Source: Terriglobales bacterium
GTDB taxonomy: Bacteria; Acidobacteriota; Terriglobia; Terriglobales; Acidobacteriaceae
DNA length: 64,000 nucleotides
Assembly (NCBI GenBank): GCA_025934735.1
Contig: JAICWP010000021.1
Location: 1 to 64,000 of the forward strand
Direction: 5' to 3'
The notes beneath the pieces were generated by a model. It was not told the origin of the DNA. It saw nothing but the letters and a program-made list of their open reading frames with translations, and searched no databases. The position numbers and the translations under genes are program-made. Numbering within the stretch: position 1 is the first letter of the stretch; each line of letters starts with the position of its first letter. Shown here one piece after another: positions 27,902 to 38,190 of the stretch.

Positions 27902-28251
27902 CCCGCCCGCGTGCCATCGGGCACGGGCGCTTCGGGAACCGCCAGCACCGGCCGAATCCCATCGGCGTAGCCGATGTCGAACAACATTCCTTCCGAAACC
28001 AGTCCGCGCATCTTGCGGGGCTGCAGATTCACCACAAACAAGGCCTGCTTGCCCTTAATCTCTCCAGGATTTGAACGCTCCTGCTTCAGGCCCGCAAGGA
28101 TGCTGCGCTGGTGGTCCCCGAAATTTACCTTAAGCTGAACCAGGCGGTCGGCTCCGGGCACGTCAAAGATCTCCTCAATGGTGCCTACACGAATATCAAT
28201 TTGCTCCAGCACGTCCGCGGAAATGGCAGGTTTGACGGCGGCAACATTCAT
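27898..28251 (-). CDS. CsaA-like tRNA-binding protein (MetRS C-terminal-type OB domain)
   Basis: 117-residue stand-alone tRNA-binding OB fold. ISADVLEQIDIRVGTIEEIFDVPGADRLVQLKV is the classical opening of the MetRS C-terminal/CsaA family, with NLQPRKMRGLVSEGMLF further on. In MetG the same domain dimerises the enzyme; as a separate gene it is usually called CsaA or a tRNA-binding protein. The gene diverges from thrS across 133 bases and overlaps the plsC stop by four bases. Confidence 0.88.
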   Translation of the reverse strand: MNVAAVKPAISADVLEQIDIRVGTIEEIFDVPGADRLVQLKVNFGDHQRSILAGLKQERSNPGEIKGKQALFVVNLQPRKMRGLVSEGMLFDIGYADGIRPVLAVPEAPVPDGTRAG

Positions 28252-28384
28252 AGCGAAAGTGTAGTCGAACTTCCGTTTCTTACTGTTGGATCGGCCGATG
28301 ACGCCTCTTGCGGTTTTGGCGAGGTTTGCTTCCCGCCGTTCGCCTCCGCTAAACTCGACCTTTCAGAGCACAACCGCTTTTCGC

Positions 28385-30334
28385 ATGCCCGACACCATCA
28401 AAGTCAAGCTGCCCGACGGCAGCGTGAAGGAAGAGCCGAAGGGCGCTACCGCTTTCGACGTCGCTGGCCAGATCAGCCCGCGTCTGGCTTCGGCTGCGCT
28501 GGTGGCTAAGTCCAACGGCGACCTGATTGACCTGACCAAGCCGCTGGAAAAAGATACTGATCTGCGCATCCTCACGGAGAAGGACCAGGAGGCGCTCCAG
28601 GTTTACCGGCATTCCACCGCCCACCTGATGGCGGCCGCGGTGCTCGAACTCTTCCCTGAAACCAAGCTGGGCCACGGCCCTGCCACCGATACCGGCTTCT
28701 TCTACGATTTTTATCGGCCCACCCCCTTCACGCCCGAGGACCTGGAGAAAATCGAAAAGAAGATGCAGGAGATCGTGCAACGCGACGAGCCCTACGCGCG
28801 CGAGTGGCTGCCCCGCGACCAGGGCCTGCAGGAGTTTCGCCAGGAAGGCGACTTCATGAAGTGCCACTTCATCGAGCAGTTCACCAAGCCCGATGAAAAA
28901 ATCTCCATCTACCGCACCGGCAAGTTCACCGACTTTTGCCGCGGGCCGCACCTTCCGTCTACCGGCAAGATCAAGGCGTTCAAGCTGCTGAACATCGCCG
29001 GCGCCTACTGGCTGGGCGACGAAAAGAATCCGCAACTGCAGCGCATTTACGGCACCGCTTTTTTCAGCAGGAAAGAGCTCGACGACTACCTGCACCAGCT
29101 GGAGGAGCAGAAGAAGCGCGACCACCGTGTATTAGGCAAGCAGCTCGACCTGTTCTCCATTCAGGAACTGGCTGGGCCGGGGCTCATTTTCTGGCATCCC
29201 AAGGGCGGCATCATCCGCAAGGCCATGGAAGACTGGATGCGTGATGAGTACCTGAAGCGCGGCTACTCGCTGGTGTACACGCCGCACGTCGCACGCGTGG
29301 ATTTGTGGAAGACCAGCGGCCACGAAGGCTACTACGCCCAGAACATGTTCACTCCCATGGAGCTCGACGATGCGGATTATCGCATCAAGCCCATGAATTG
29401 CCCGTTCCACATCCTGATCTACAAGGACCAGCTGCGCTCCTACCGCGACTTGCCGGTGCGCCTGGGCGAGCTGGGCACGGTTTACCGCTACGAGCGCTCC
29501 GGGGTGATGCACGGCCTGCTGCGCGTGCGCGGCTTCACTCAGGATGATGCCCACATCTTCTGCACCCCCGGCCAGGTCGAAGGCGAAATCCTCGGCTGCC
29601 TGGATTTTGCGCTCGAAACCCTGCACAGCTTCGGCTTCGAGCAGTACACCGCCGAGCTTTCCACCTGGGATCCCAAGGACCGCAAGAATTTCCTGGGCAG
29701 CGATGAGCAGTGGGAGAGCGCCAACCGTTCCCTGGAGAACTCGCTCAAGAAGCGCAATATTCAGTACAAGATCATTCCGGGCGAGGCCGCGTTCTACGGC
29801 CCCAAGATTGACATGAAGCTGGTGGACGCCATTGGCCGCCTCTGGCAGCTCTCCACCATCCAGTTCGATTTCAACCTGCCCCAGCGCTTTGGCCTGGAAT
29901 ACGTGGGCGAAGATGGCCAGCGCCATCAGCCGGTGATGGTGCACCGCGCCTTATTTGGATCGGTGGAGCGCTTCTTCGGCGTGCTGATCGAGCACTATGC
30001 CGGCGCATTTCCCGTGTGGCTCTCGCCGGTGCAAGCCGTGCTCGTTCCCATCAGCGAGCGCCATCACGAGTACGCGCAGAAACTCGCGGATCAGCTCAAG
30101 GCCGCCGGCGTGCGCGTCCACGTGGATGCGCGCAACGAAAAGATGAACGCCAAGATCCGCGAGCACACGCTGCAGAAAGTTCCCTTCCTGCTGGTGGTAG
30201 GCGATAAGGAAGCCGAAGCCGCCAAAGTCAGCGTGCGCAGCCGCGGCAAAGGCGACGAAGGCCAGGTTCCCGCCTCTGACTTTCTGGCCCGCATCACCCG
30301 CCTCATCAGTTCCAAATCCGCCACCTTGGATTAA
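28385..30334 (+). CDS. thrS: Threonine-tRNA ligase
   Basis: Class II aminoacyl-tRNA synthetase, 649 residues from ATG 28385. An N-terminal TGS domain (IKVKLPDGSVKEEPKGATAFDV) is followed by the editing domain with HSTAHLMAAAVLELFP and GPHLPSTGKIKAFKLL. The catalytic core has KPMNCPFHILIYK (zinc cysteine) and RYERSGVMHGLLRVRGFTQDDAH, and the C-terminal anticodon domain ends the protein. The upstream in-frame ATG at 28286 would add a non-homologous 33 residues and is rejected. No T-box leader is seen. Confidence 0.97.
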   Translation: MPDTIKVKLPDGSVKEEPKGATAFDVAGQISPRLASAALVAKSNGDLIDLTKPLEKDTDLRILTEKDQEALQVYRHSTAHLMAAAVLELFPETKLGHGPATDTGFFYDFYRPTPFTPEDLEKIEKKMQEIVQRDEPYAREWLPRDQGLQEFRQEGDFMKCHFIEQFTKPDEKISIYRTGKFTDFCRGPHLPSTGKIKAFKLLNIAGAYWLGDEKNPQLQRIYGTAFFSRKELDDYLHQLEEQKKRDHRVLGKQLDLFSIQELAGPGLIFWHPKGGIIRKAMEDWMRDEYLKRGYSLVYTPHVARVDLWKTSGHEGYYAQNMFTPMELDDADYRIKPMNCPFHILIYKDQLRSYRDLPVRLGELGTVYRYERSGVMHGLLRVRGFTQDDAHIFCTPGQVEGEILGCLDFALETLHSFGFEQYTAELSTWDPKDRKNFLGSDEQWESANRSLENSLKKRNIQYKIIPGEAAFYGPKIDMKLVDAIGRLWQLSTIQFDFNLPQRFGLEYVGEDGQRHQPVMVHRALFGSVERFFGVLIEHYAGAFPVWLSPVQAVLVPISERHHEYAQKLADQLKAAGVRVHVDARNEKMNAKIREHTLQKVPFLLVVGDKEAEAAKVSVRSRGKGDEGQVPASDFLARITRLISSKSATLD

Positions 30335-30344
30335 CTCCCGTCTG

Positions 30345-30390
30345 TGTGGGGACGGGGCTTTGTCCCGTCCAAGGCGAGCGTAGCTCGCCT
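30345..30390. repeat. BIME left of the RAYT remnant
   Basis: TGTGGGGACGGGGCTTTGTC with CCGTCC forms hairpin one, followed by GGCGAGC-GTA-GCTCGCC (30373-30389). It lies just after thrS and may protect the 3' end of its mRNA. Confidence 0.75.
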
Positions 30391-30463
30391 GAAGAAATTC
30401 TCAGCCTGATCACAGACGCTTTCCCCGAACCGGAGGACCATATGCTGCGCTCATCGGAGAGCC

Positions 30464-30583
30464 TGGACCCAGAAGATTGCATACATCATGAACAATCCCG
30501 TTCGTAAAGGCTTGGTATCGCACGCCGAAGATTATCTGTGGCTGTGGAGGAAAACCGAACGCCAGCAACGCTCATGCCGATGA
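30464..30583 (+). pseudogene. Truncated C-terminal fragment of a REP-associated transposase (RAYT)
   Basis: The frame ending with TGA at 30581-30583 reads AWTQKIAYIMNNPVRKGLV and continues SHAEDYLWLWRKTERQQ. This is the C-terminal signature of Y1/RAYT transposases (aromatic residue, then NPVRxGLV, then DYxW) and parallels KVEYVCQNPLRAGLV in the intact RAYT near 50 kb. The HUH part is missing upstream, so only a stub remains. BIME elements on both sides (30345-30390 and 30582-30624) reproduce the architecture of the intact locus. No start codon or ribosome site is evident. Confidence 0.7.
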
Positions 30584-30624
30584 GGCGAGCTTCGCTCGCC
30601 AGGACAGCCGAGGGCGGCTGTCCT
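30582..30624. repeat. REP-like hairpins right of the RAYT remnant
   Basis: GGCGAGC-TTC-GCTCGCC (30584-30600) is followed by a perfect 10-bp stem AGGACAGCCG/CGGCTGTCCT (30601-30624, loop AGGG). Together with 30345-30390 it brackets the transposase fragment. Confidence 0.7.
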
Positions 30625-30635
30625 CACAACTGATT

Positions 30636-31247
30636 TTATTTCGCCGTCAGCCCCACGCTGGCGCCGGTGGTCATATCCATATACACGTAGGATTTCAGCA
30701 CCTCGCGGAACGCGGGCAGCGCTTCGCCCAATGCCTGTTTGGAGCGCGAGCTCAGCACCAGCAGCGCCACCACTTGCGGTTCATCCACGTAGGCCACCAG
30801 CTCATACGAGCCCTGGTTCACGCCGTAGAAGAAGCGCACCTTGGCGAGCTGGCTGTCGCCGGCGGGCAGGTCCCGCGCCTCCACCACGTTCATCTGGGGA
30901 AAGCGCTGCCGGAACCCATCCAGATCGCTCGCCATCAGTTGTTGCAGGCTTTGTCCTCGTGGCTTTTCGGCGATGTTGGGGTAGATAACGCTATCCGCCT
31001 GGTCCCAGGTGGAGCCCTGCGGATAGAGCACGCAGCAGGTGCCCATCTTCTGACCCGTGGCCCGGTCCAGCACCCATCCCTTAGGCACCGAAACCATGAA
31101 TCCGCCATGATCGGAATAAATTATGGCGGCGTTCTGCTGGGTGGCAGTCGTGCTCGGCAGTTTCAGTTGCGACCTGGAAATTCCAGGCGTTACGGGGGAC
31201 GGTACGGTGGTATTGAGCAGCAGGAAGGCGATCAGGCTCAGCAGCAT
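30636..31247 (-). CDS. Hypothetical secreted protein
   Basis: Not recognised. 203 residues with a hydrophobic N terminus (MLLSLIAFLLLNTTVPSPV) that looks like a signal peptide or anchor. A mature part follows with GGFMVSVPKGWVLDR, CCVLYPQGSTWDQADSVIYPN and VRFFYGVNQGSYELVAYVDEP. The pattern (a 'VPKGW' entry, then beta-rich segments) resembles small exported proteins common in acidobacterial genomes, without a known role. GAGGT lies upstream of the ATG. The two neighbouring cysteines could be oxidised in the periplasm. Confidence 0.7.
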   Translation of the reverse strand: MLLSLIAFLLLNTTVPSPVTPGISRSQLKLPSTTATQQNAAIIYSDHGGFMVSVPKGWVLDRATGQKMGTCCVLYPQGSTWDQADSVIYPNIAEKPRGQSLQQLMASDLDGFRQRFPQMNVVEARDLPAGDSQLAKVRFFYGVNQGSYELVAYVDEPQVVALLVLSSRSKQALGEALPAFREVLKSYVYMDMTTGASVGLTAK

Positions 31248-31518
31248 GAAAATGGACCTCGGGCGTAAAGCCCCGCCACTGATCCCTGGATGAGCCGATA
31301 TTAGCCCTCCCCGCGGCCGGTCGGAAGGTTACCAAGGCAGCGGTACCGGAGAGCGGTAGGGCTTTAACTAGCGGTGCATCAGTAACATAGCCAAGCGGTC
31401 CATTCGTTATGGAAACGATTGAGCCTTGCCCTGACGTAAAAGGCCGGCGGTCCACGGCTGAATGCTGAATGCTGATTGGTGGTTTTTCGCAGTCAATCTT
31501 CCAATCTTCAATCGTCAT

Positions 31519-32982
31519 TTGCCTTACGATGTACTCGTGCACCACCTAGTCCAGCGCGTCTGCCGCAATATTCGGGAGCAGGAGCTGTTGCGCCCCGGCG
31601 ACAGGGCCGGTGTGGCTGTTTCAGGCGGCGCGGACTCGGTTTGCCTCCTGCGGTTGCTGTTGGAACTGCGCGAAGAGTTAGGGCAGGTGCTCTCCGTAGT
31701 CCACGTGAATCACCAGATTCGCGGTGCCGACGCCGACGCCGACCAGCAATTTGTGGCCGATTTGGCGCTGCGCCACGGCCTCGCCTTGCACGCGTTCACG
31801 GTGGACACTCCCGCCTATGCCGCGGAACGCCGCCTCAGCCTGGAAGCGGCGGCTCGGGAGGTCCGTTACCAGTACTTCCAGCGGCTGCTTGCGGGCAGTG
31901 TTCTGGGCAAAGTTGCCACCGCCCACACCCTAGACGATCAGGCGGAAACCGTGCTGTTGCGCCTGGCCCGTGGCACTGGAATCAAGGGTTTGGCCGGTAT
32001 TTATCCCAAATGGTCGGTGGGCAGTGGCCAGTGGCCAGAGCGGGCCATTGTTCGACCTTTGCTGCAAATCCGCCGTTGCGAGTTGCAGGCTTATCTGCAG
32101 AGCTTGGGCCAAGCCTGGCGCGAGGACGCCAGCAACCTCGACCCGCACTTCGCCCGGAACCGCGTGCGTCATAAGGTGTTGCCCGTGCTGCAAGAGGAGC
32201 TCAACCCGCGCATCCGTGAACTGCTGGCGGAAACTGCCGAAATTGCTCGCGCCGAGGAGGAGTACTGGGCAGCCGAGGTTTCCCGCATCCTGCCGCAGGT
32301 TTGGTCCGTCCCGGGCACGGGGGCCCAGCCGTATTTGCAGACTGACACGCTCTGCCGGCTTCCCTTGGCCATGCAGCGCCGACTGGTGCGGGGAGCGGCA
32401 GAGTCTATGGGCCTCAGCCTGGCGTTTCAGCATGTTGAGGGGTTGCTGGAGCAGGCCCAGGCGCCTCCGGTCGGCGAGAAGCAAATCGTGCTTTCCGGCG
32501 GATGGCGCGTGCTGCGCCTTCACAACCGGCTGCAGTTTGAGCCACCGCAATCTGGCCAAGCCCTTAATAAGAAAGACTTTGCTTATCGCCTCTCTTCTCC
32601 GGGTGAAGTGGCGGTGGCCGAGACGGGCACGATTTTCCGTGCGATTGTGGGGCCGATCTCTCCGGAGCATGCCGGCCAGGCTTATGACCCGTCCCGCCTC
32701 GCAGGCCCTCTGCAGATCCGAAACTGGCGTCCAGGCGACCGCTTCTGGCCAGGCCACACCCGGGCCGCCAAGAAAATCAAGGAGCTGCTCCAGGAGCGCA
32801 AAATCCCGCCGGCCCAGCGCCGTACCTGGCCGGTGGTCACGATGGCCGCCTCCGGCCCGGAGCAGGTTATCTGGCTGCGTGGCTTTCCTCCTCCCCAGCA
32901 TTGGCTGGCAGTTTCTGGACAGGAACAGGGGTTGGTTATCGAGGAGTGCGCTTTGCAGGACGACTTGCATGGGGCAGAATAG
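31519..32982 (+). CDS. tilS: tRNA(Ile)-lysidine synthase
   Basis: Modifies C34 of tRNA-Ile(CAU) to lysidine using ATP and lysine. The PP-loop SGGADSVCLLRLL lies near residues 35-47 from the TTG at 31519, followed by VVHVNHQIRGADADADQQF, ATAHTLDDQAETVLLRLARG and the conserved DASNLDPHFARNRVRHKVLP. The C-terminal domain has LQIRNWRPGDRFWPG. The frame is open upstream to 31462, but that part is a low-complexity repeat. A GTG at 31537 is another possible start. The Hpt-like gene follows closely, the usual tilS-hpt-ftsH order. Confidence 0.93.
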   Translation: MPYDVLVHHLVQRVCRNIREQELLRPGDRAGVAVSGGADSVCLLRLLLELREELGQVLSVVHVNHQIRGADADADQQFVADLALRHGLALHAFTVDTPAYAAERRLSLEAAAREVRYQYFQRLLAGSVLGKVATAHTLDDQAETVLLRLARGTGIKGLAGIYPKWSVGSGQWPERAIVRPLLQIRRCELQAYLQSLGQAWREDASNLDPHFARNRVRHKVLPVLQEELNPRIRELLAETAEIARAEEEYWAAEVSRILPQVWSVPGTGAQPYLQTDTLCRLPLAMQRRLVRGAAESMGLSLAFQHVEGLLEQAQAPPVGEKQIVLSGGWRVLRLHNRLQFEPPQSGQALNKKDFAYRLSSPGEVAVAETGTIFRAIVGPISPEHAGQAYDPSRLAGPLQIRNWRPGDRFWPGHTRAAKKIKELLQERKIPPAQRRTWPVVTMAASGPEQVIWLRGFPPPQHWLAVSGQEQGLVIEECALQDDLHGAE

Positions 32983-33026
32983 CGGCTGAGCTGGGCGGAC
33001 CCGCCCGGCCGGAGAACCGGACAGAT

Positions 33027-33572
33027 TTGAGCTCAAACAACATTGGCGCGGCCACGGCCCACCTGAAGCCGGTAATTAGCGCCGAGCAGATTCAAAAGCG
33101 GGTGCGCGAGATGGGACGTCAGATCAGCGCCGACTACCGCGGTAAGACGGCGCACGCACTGGCCGTGCTGGAGAACGGTTTCATGTTCATGGCCGACCTG
33201 GTGCGCGCTCTGGACGTGCCGCTGATGTGCGAGTTCATCAAGCCGCTTTACCGCGACCGCATCCAGGGCACCACCACCAGCAAGGAGATTTTCTTCAGCC
33301 CGGAAATCGAGGTGCGCGGCCACCACGTGCTGCTAGTGGAAGGCCTGGTCCACTCCGGCGTGACCACGGACTTCCTGATGAACGGACTGCGTTCCCGCGG
33401 GGCGGCCTCGGTGCGCCTGGCCACATTGCTTGACCGCCAGGCAGCGCGCCGGGTAGCCCTGCAGCCCGACTACTTCGGGTTCCTCGTGGACGACAAGTTT
33501 CTGGTCGGTTACGGTCTCGGTAACCCACTGCTCGAGCGCAACTTGCCTTATCTGGCTGCGCTTCAACCCTAG
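33027..33572 (+). CDS. Hypoxanthine phosphoribosyltransferase-like protein with altered PRPP loop
   Basis: 181 residues from TTG 33027 (GGAGAA upstream), in the tilS-hpt-ftsH position. The family framework is clear: ENGFMFMADLVRALDVPL, ATLLDRQAARRV, and PDYFGFLVDDKFLVGYGLG followed by RNLPYLAAL at the C terminus. The PRPP-binding loop, normally VEDI(V/I)DTG, reads VEGLVHSG (105-111 for EGLVHSG). Thus the second acidic residue is Gly, and the catalytic-base Asp is His. The flexible loop is also changed (KPLYRDRIQGTTTSKE). It may be a paralogue with other specificity or a non-catalytic protein. I therefore give no symbol. Confidence 0.85.
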   Translation: MSSNNIGAATAHLKPVISAEQIQKRVREMGRQISADYRGKTAHALAVLENGFMFMADLVRALDVPLMCEFIKPLYRDRIQGTTTSKEIFFSPEIEVRGHHVLLVEGLVHSGVTTDFLMNGLRSRGAASVRLATLLDRQAARRVALQPDYFGFLVDDKFLVGYGLGNPLLERNLPYLAALQP

Positions 33573-33691
33573 GTGACCTCGGTCATTCAAATCCCCGGGC
33601 CACGATGGGCTCAAACCGGGTTACAATGTATCCACGTGAGTTATTGCTTCTATCCAAATCGGCGGTAGAGCATCTAATTCATAGGAAGTGT

Positions 33692-33711
33692 GCGGCTTGA
33701 CAGCCGCTTTT
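33692..33711 (+). terminator. Small terminator-like hairpin before ftsH
   Basis: GCGGCT-TGAC-AGCCGC followed by TTTTCC. The stem is only 6 bp and the U-run is short, so termination of the tilS-hpt transcript here is possible but uncertain. The TTGACA inside it resembles a -35 box but lacks a matching -10. Confidence 0.4.
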
Positions 33712-33754
33712 CCGAGTGGTTTTCGACCCTTCATTGGCTGATTAGGAGTATGGC

Positions 33755-35665
<1,911 letters not shown>

Positions 35666-35701
35666 AATCAGTTATCAGTTCCCGGTTCTCAGTTCTCAGA
35701 T

Positions 35702-35732
35702 GGGCGGCCCACAAGGCCGCCCTTAATTTTTT
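35702..35732 (+). terminator. Rho-independent terminator after ftsH
   Basis: Perfect 8-bp stem GGGCGGCC (35702-35709) / GGCCGCCC (35715-35722), loop CACAA, then TTAATTTTTT. It lies 36 bases after the ftsH stop. Confidence 0.92.
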
Positions 35733-35800
35733 GCGCGCCGCTGGTTTCGCAATCCACCCGCAAATTCTTCGCGAATGTCATCGTGTCTCCTTCTTTAAAT

Positions 35801-35995
35801 GTCATCCTGAGCGGAGCAAGCCGGTTTGCTTGCGAATCGGTTTGCGGAATCGAAGGACCCCGCGTTGTCCTTCCCATATCTGCAGTTCCAGGGAATTCTC
35901 CCCACGTTCTTCGCAGGGAACTCCCTTGCGCAACCCGGCACTTGCGATCGCGTAGGGGTCTTTCGACTCGGGCATGGGCCCTCGCTCAAGATGAC
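35801..35995. mobile_element. MITE-like element, complete copy (195 bp)
   Basis: Terminal inverted repeats GTCATCCTGAGCG (35801-35813) and CGCTCAAGATGAC (35983-35995), one mismatch. The interior, read on the minus strand, aligns along its length with the copy at 46696-46879, sharing CCCGAGTCGAAAGACCC, GATCGCAA, AAGGGAGTTYCCTGCGA and GGTCCTTCGA. It has no coding capacity. It occupies most of the ftsH-decarboxylase gap, which otherwise holds the terminator and the next BIME. Confidence 0.75.
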
Positions 35996-36000
35996 AGTCG

Positions 36001-36053
36001 TGTAGAGGCGGGGCTCTGCCCCGCATGGACGGGGCGAAGCCCCGTCCCCACAA
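36001..36053. repeat. BIME: two facing REP-like hairpins
   Basis: TGTAGAGGCGGGGCTCTGCC with CCGC forms hairpin one, and GGACGGGGC-GAA-GCCCCGTCC with CCACA forms hairpin two. It starts five bases after the MITE-like element ends and lies just upstream of the decarboxylase gene. Confidence 0.8.
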
Positions 36054-36067
36054 GCTACAATCTCTCC

Positions 36068-37501
36068 ATGGCTGCCTCTGAAAAGCCCTCCCTGCCCGCG
36101 GAACAGGTCATGGATTGGGACCAATACGTTTCCGAATTCCAAAAAGCCGCGCACCAAGCGGTGGATTGGGTCGCCGACTACCTGTGCGACGCTCGCCGCT
36201 ATCCCGTGGTCCCCAACATGAAGCCGGGCGACCTGGTGGATGCGCTACCCCGCTCCGGCCCCCAGCGCGGCGAGACCCTCGAAACAATTTTGAGCGATTT
36301 CGATTCCAAAATTATTCCCGCGGTCACCCACTGGAACCATCCGGGGTTCCTCGCCTACTTTGCCTGCACGGGTTCCACGCCTGCCATCATTGCGGAGATG
36401 CTGGCGGCGGCGCTCAACACCAACGGCCTGCACTGGGATACTTCCCCGGCCGTGGTCGAACTGGAGCAGGTGACGCTGGGCTGGTTGCGCGAGTGGATGG
36501 GTGTTCCTGGGGATTGGTTCGGCATCATTTACGATACCGCCTCGGTTTCCAGCTTCCACGCCATCTGCGCGGCACGCGAAATGGTGGACCCCGACGCCCG
36601 CCTGAATGGCTCCAGCGGGAATCTGGTGCTCTATACCTCCGAGCAGTCGCATTCTTCCATTGAGAAGGGAGCCATCGCCGCCGGTATCGGCCAGCTCAAC
36701 GTGCGCAAGATCTCGGCGGATGCCGAATTCCGCATGAACCCGGAGGCGCTGGCGGGGGCCATCGAGCAGGACCGCAGCGCAGGCAAGAAACCTTTCTGCG
36801 TGGTGGCCACCGTGGGCACCACTTCTTCCACCAGCGTGGATCCCGTTGCCGCAATCGCGGACGTCGCAGAGAACCACGGCCTGTGGCTGCACGTTGACGC
36901 CGCCTATGCTGGCACGGCCGCCATACTGCCGGAGTGCCGGGCCATTCTTGCCGGTATTGAACGCGCTCACTCGCTGGTGATGAACCCACACAAGTGGCTG
37001 TTCACCAACATTGACCTGAGCGCGTTCTACACTCGCCGGCCGGACGTCCTGCGCCGCGCCTTTTCGCTGGTGCCGGAAATCCTGCGCGCCTCCACCGATC
37101 CGCGCGCCATCCATTTGATGGATTACGGCGTGCCCCTGGGGCATCGTTTTCGCGCTCTCAAGCTGTGGTTCATCCTGCGCTACTTCGGACGGGAACGCCT
37201 GCAGCTCATTTTGCGTTCGCATATGGACTGGGCGCGGCGCATCGCCCGCGAGATCCAGGCCGACTCGCGTTTCGAAGTGGTCGCACCGGTGCCCTTCTCG
37301 GTGGTTTGCTTCCGCTACAAAGGCTCGGATGAGGAGAACCGCCACATCTTCGAAAAGGTAAACGCCTCAGGAAAGTTTTTTATCTCCCACACCCACCTTG
37401 GCGGCCGTTATGTGCTGCGCCTGGCCATTGGCAACCTGGGAACAAACTGGGAAGACGTGCGGGCCGCCTGGGAGATGATTCAAGGATCCAGGGGTCAGTA
37501 G
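36068..37501 (+). CDS. PLP-dependent group II (aromatic-L-amino-acid-type) decarboxylase
   Basis: 477 residues from ATG 36068. The PLP lysine is K309 in MNPHKWLFTNID. Upstream lie GIIYDTASVSSFHAICAARE, SEQSHSSIEKGA and the cofactor aspartate region HVDAAYAGTAAILPECR. These are hallmarks of the AADC/tryptophan-tyrosine decarboxylase family. Substrate cannot be fixed from sequence; aromatic amino acids are the family norm. The frame is open upstream through the MITE and BIME, which are not part of the protein. It appears to be a single-gene unit. Confidence 0.92.
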   Translation: MAASEKPSLPAEQVMDWDQYVSEFQKAAHQAVDWVADYLCDARRYPVVPNMKPGDLVDALPRSGPQRGETLETILSDFDSKIIPAVTHWNHPGFLAYFACTGSTPAIIAEMLAAALNTNGLHWDTSPAVVELEQVTLGWLREWMGVPGDWFGIIYDTASVSSFHAICAAREMVDPDARLNGSSGNLVLYTSEQSHSSIEKGAIAAGIGQLNVRKISADAEFRMNPEALAGAIEQDRSAGKKPFCVVATVGTTSSTSVDPVAAIADVAENHGLWLHVDAAYAGTAAILPECRAILAGIERAHSLVMNPHKWLFTNIDLSAFYTRRPDVLRRAFSLVPEILRASTDPRAIHLMDYGVPLGHRFRALKLWFILRYFGRERLQLILRSHMDWARRIAREIQADSRFEVVAPVPFSVVCFRYKGSDEENRHIFEKVNASGKFFISHTHLGGRYVLRLAIGNLGTNWEDVRAAWEMIQGSRGQ

Positions 37502-37519
37502 CCAGCACTCAGGAGAACG

Positions 37520-37573
37520 TGTGGGGACGGGGCTTTGCCCCGTCCAGGCGGGGCAAAGCCCCGCCTCTACACA
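37520..37573. repeat. BIME between the decarboxylase gene and purE
   Basis: TGTGGGGACGGGGCTTTGCC with CCGTCC, then AGGCGGGGC-AAA-GCCCCGCCT and CTACACA. It is a near-perfect inversion of the 36001-36053 element. It lies between two convergent genes and could serve as a bidirectional mRNA-end structure. Confidence 0.82.
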
Positions 37574-37574
37574 A

Positions 37575-38081
37575 TCATTTTTGCGATTCCTTCAGCTTGC
37601 GCGACTTGGCTTCTACTCCCTGCGCCAACTTCTGCTTGTGGGCAATGAGCTTGGTGGCAATCCCGGCATCGCTTACGCCCAGGATCTGGGCTGCCAGAAT
37701 GCCCGCATTGGTGGCGCCCGGCTTGCCGATGGCGACGGTGGCCACGGGAATACCAGCTGGCATTTGCACCGTTGCCAGCAGCGAGTCCATGCCCTGCAGA
37801 GAGGTGGAAGGAATGGGCACGCCGATGACTGGCAGCGTGGTGTGGGCGGCGATCACGCCCGCCAGGTGGGCGGCGCCTCCAGCCCCGGCGATGATCACGC
37901 GAATGCCGCGCTCCGCCGCCTTGGCGGCGTATTCGGCGGTGCGCCCCGGCGAGCGGTGCGCCGAGGTCACGTCCATTTCATACCCGATGCCAAACTCCTC
38001 CAGCGCCTTGCCCGTTTCGCGCATGATCTCCAGATCGGAGTCGCTGCCCATCACGATGGATACCAGTGTCTTCGCTGCCAA
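37575..38081 (-). CDS. purE: N5-carboxyaminoimidazole ribonucleotide mutase
   Basis: Class I PurE of purine synthesis (N5-CAIR to CAIR). 168 residues with the signature [24 protein letters not shown], the active-site [13 protein letters not shown], and [28 protein letters not shown]. The C terminus is slightly longer and basic. It is downstream of purD in the same direction across about 100 bases of CTAGC repeat, so the two are probably co-transcribed. PurK is not in the window. Confidence 0.96.
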   Translation of the reverse strand: MAAKTLVSIVMGSDSDLEIMRETGKALEEFGIGYEMDVTSAHRSPGRTAEYAAKAAERGIRVIIAGAGGAAHLAGVIAAHTTLPVIGVPIPSTSLQGMDSLLATVQMPAGIPVATVAIGKPGATNAGILAAQILGVSDAGIATKLIAHKQKLAQGVEAKSRKLKESQK

Positions 38082-38104
38082 GTTTCCGCTCCTTCTGAAA
38101 GTAG

Positions 38105-38190
38105 GCTGAACTGTATAGCTGGCTAGCTGGATAGCTGGCTAGCTATCTGGCTAAAAAGCTGGGCCGCCGGTTAGCTAGACAGCTAAATTA
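38105..38190. repeat. CTAGC/AGCTGGCT word-iterated repeat between purD and purE
   Basis: Nearly the whole purD-purE gap consists of tandem and inverted AGCTGGCTAGC-type words (TATAGCTGGCTAGCTGG, ATAGCTGGCTAGCTATCTGG, GGTTAGCTAGACAGCTAA). It is the clearest tandem example of this word family. Confidence 0.65.

Noticed and set aside
33697-33702. TTGACA as the -35 box of an ftsH promoter
   Set aside because: It lies inside a hairpin and no acceptable -10 box occurs 16-18 bases downstream.
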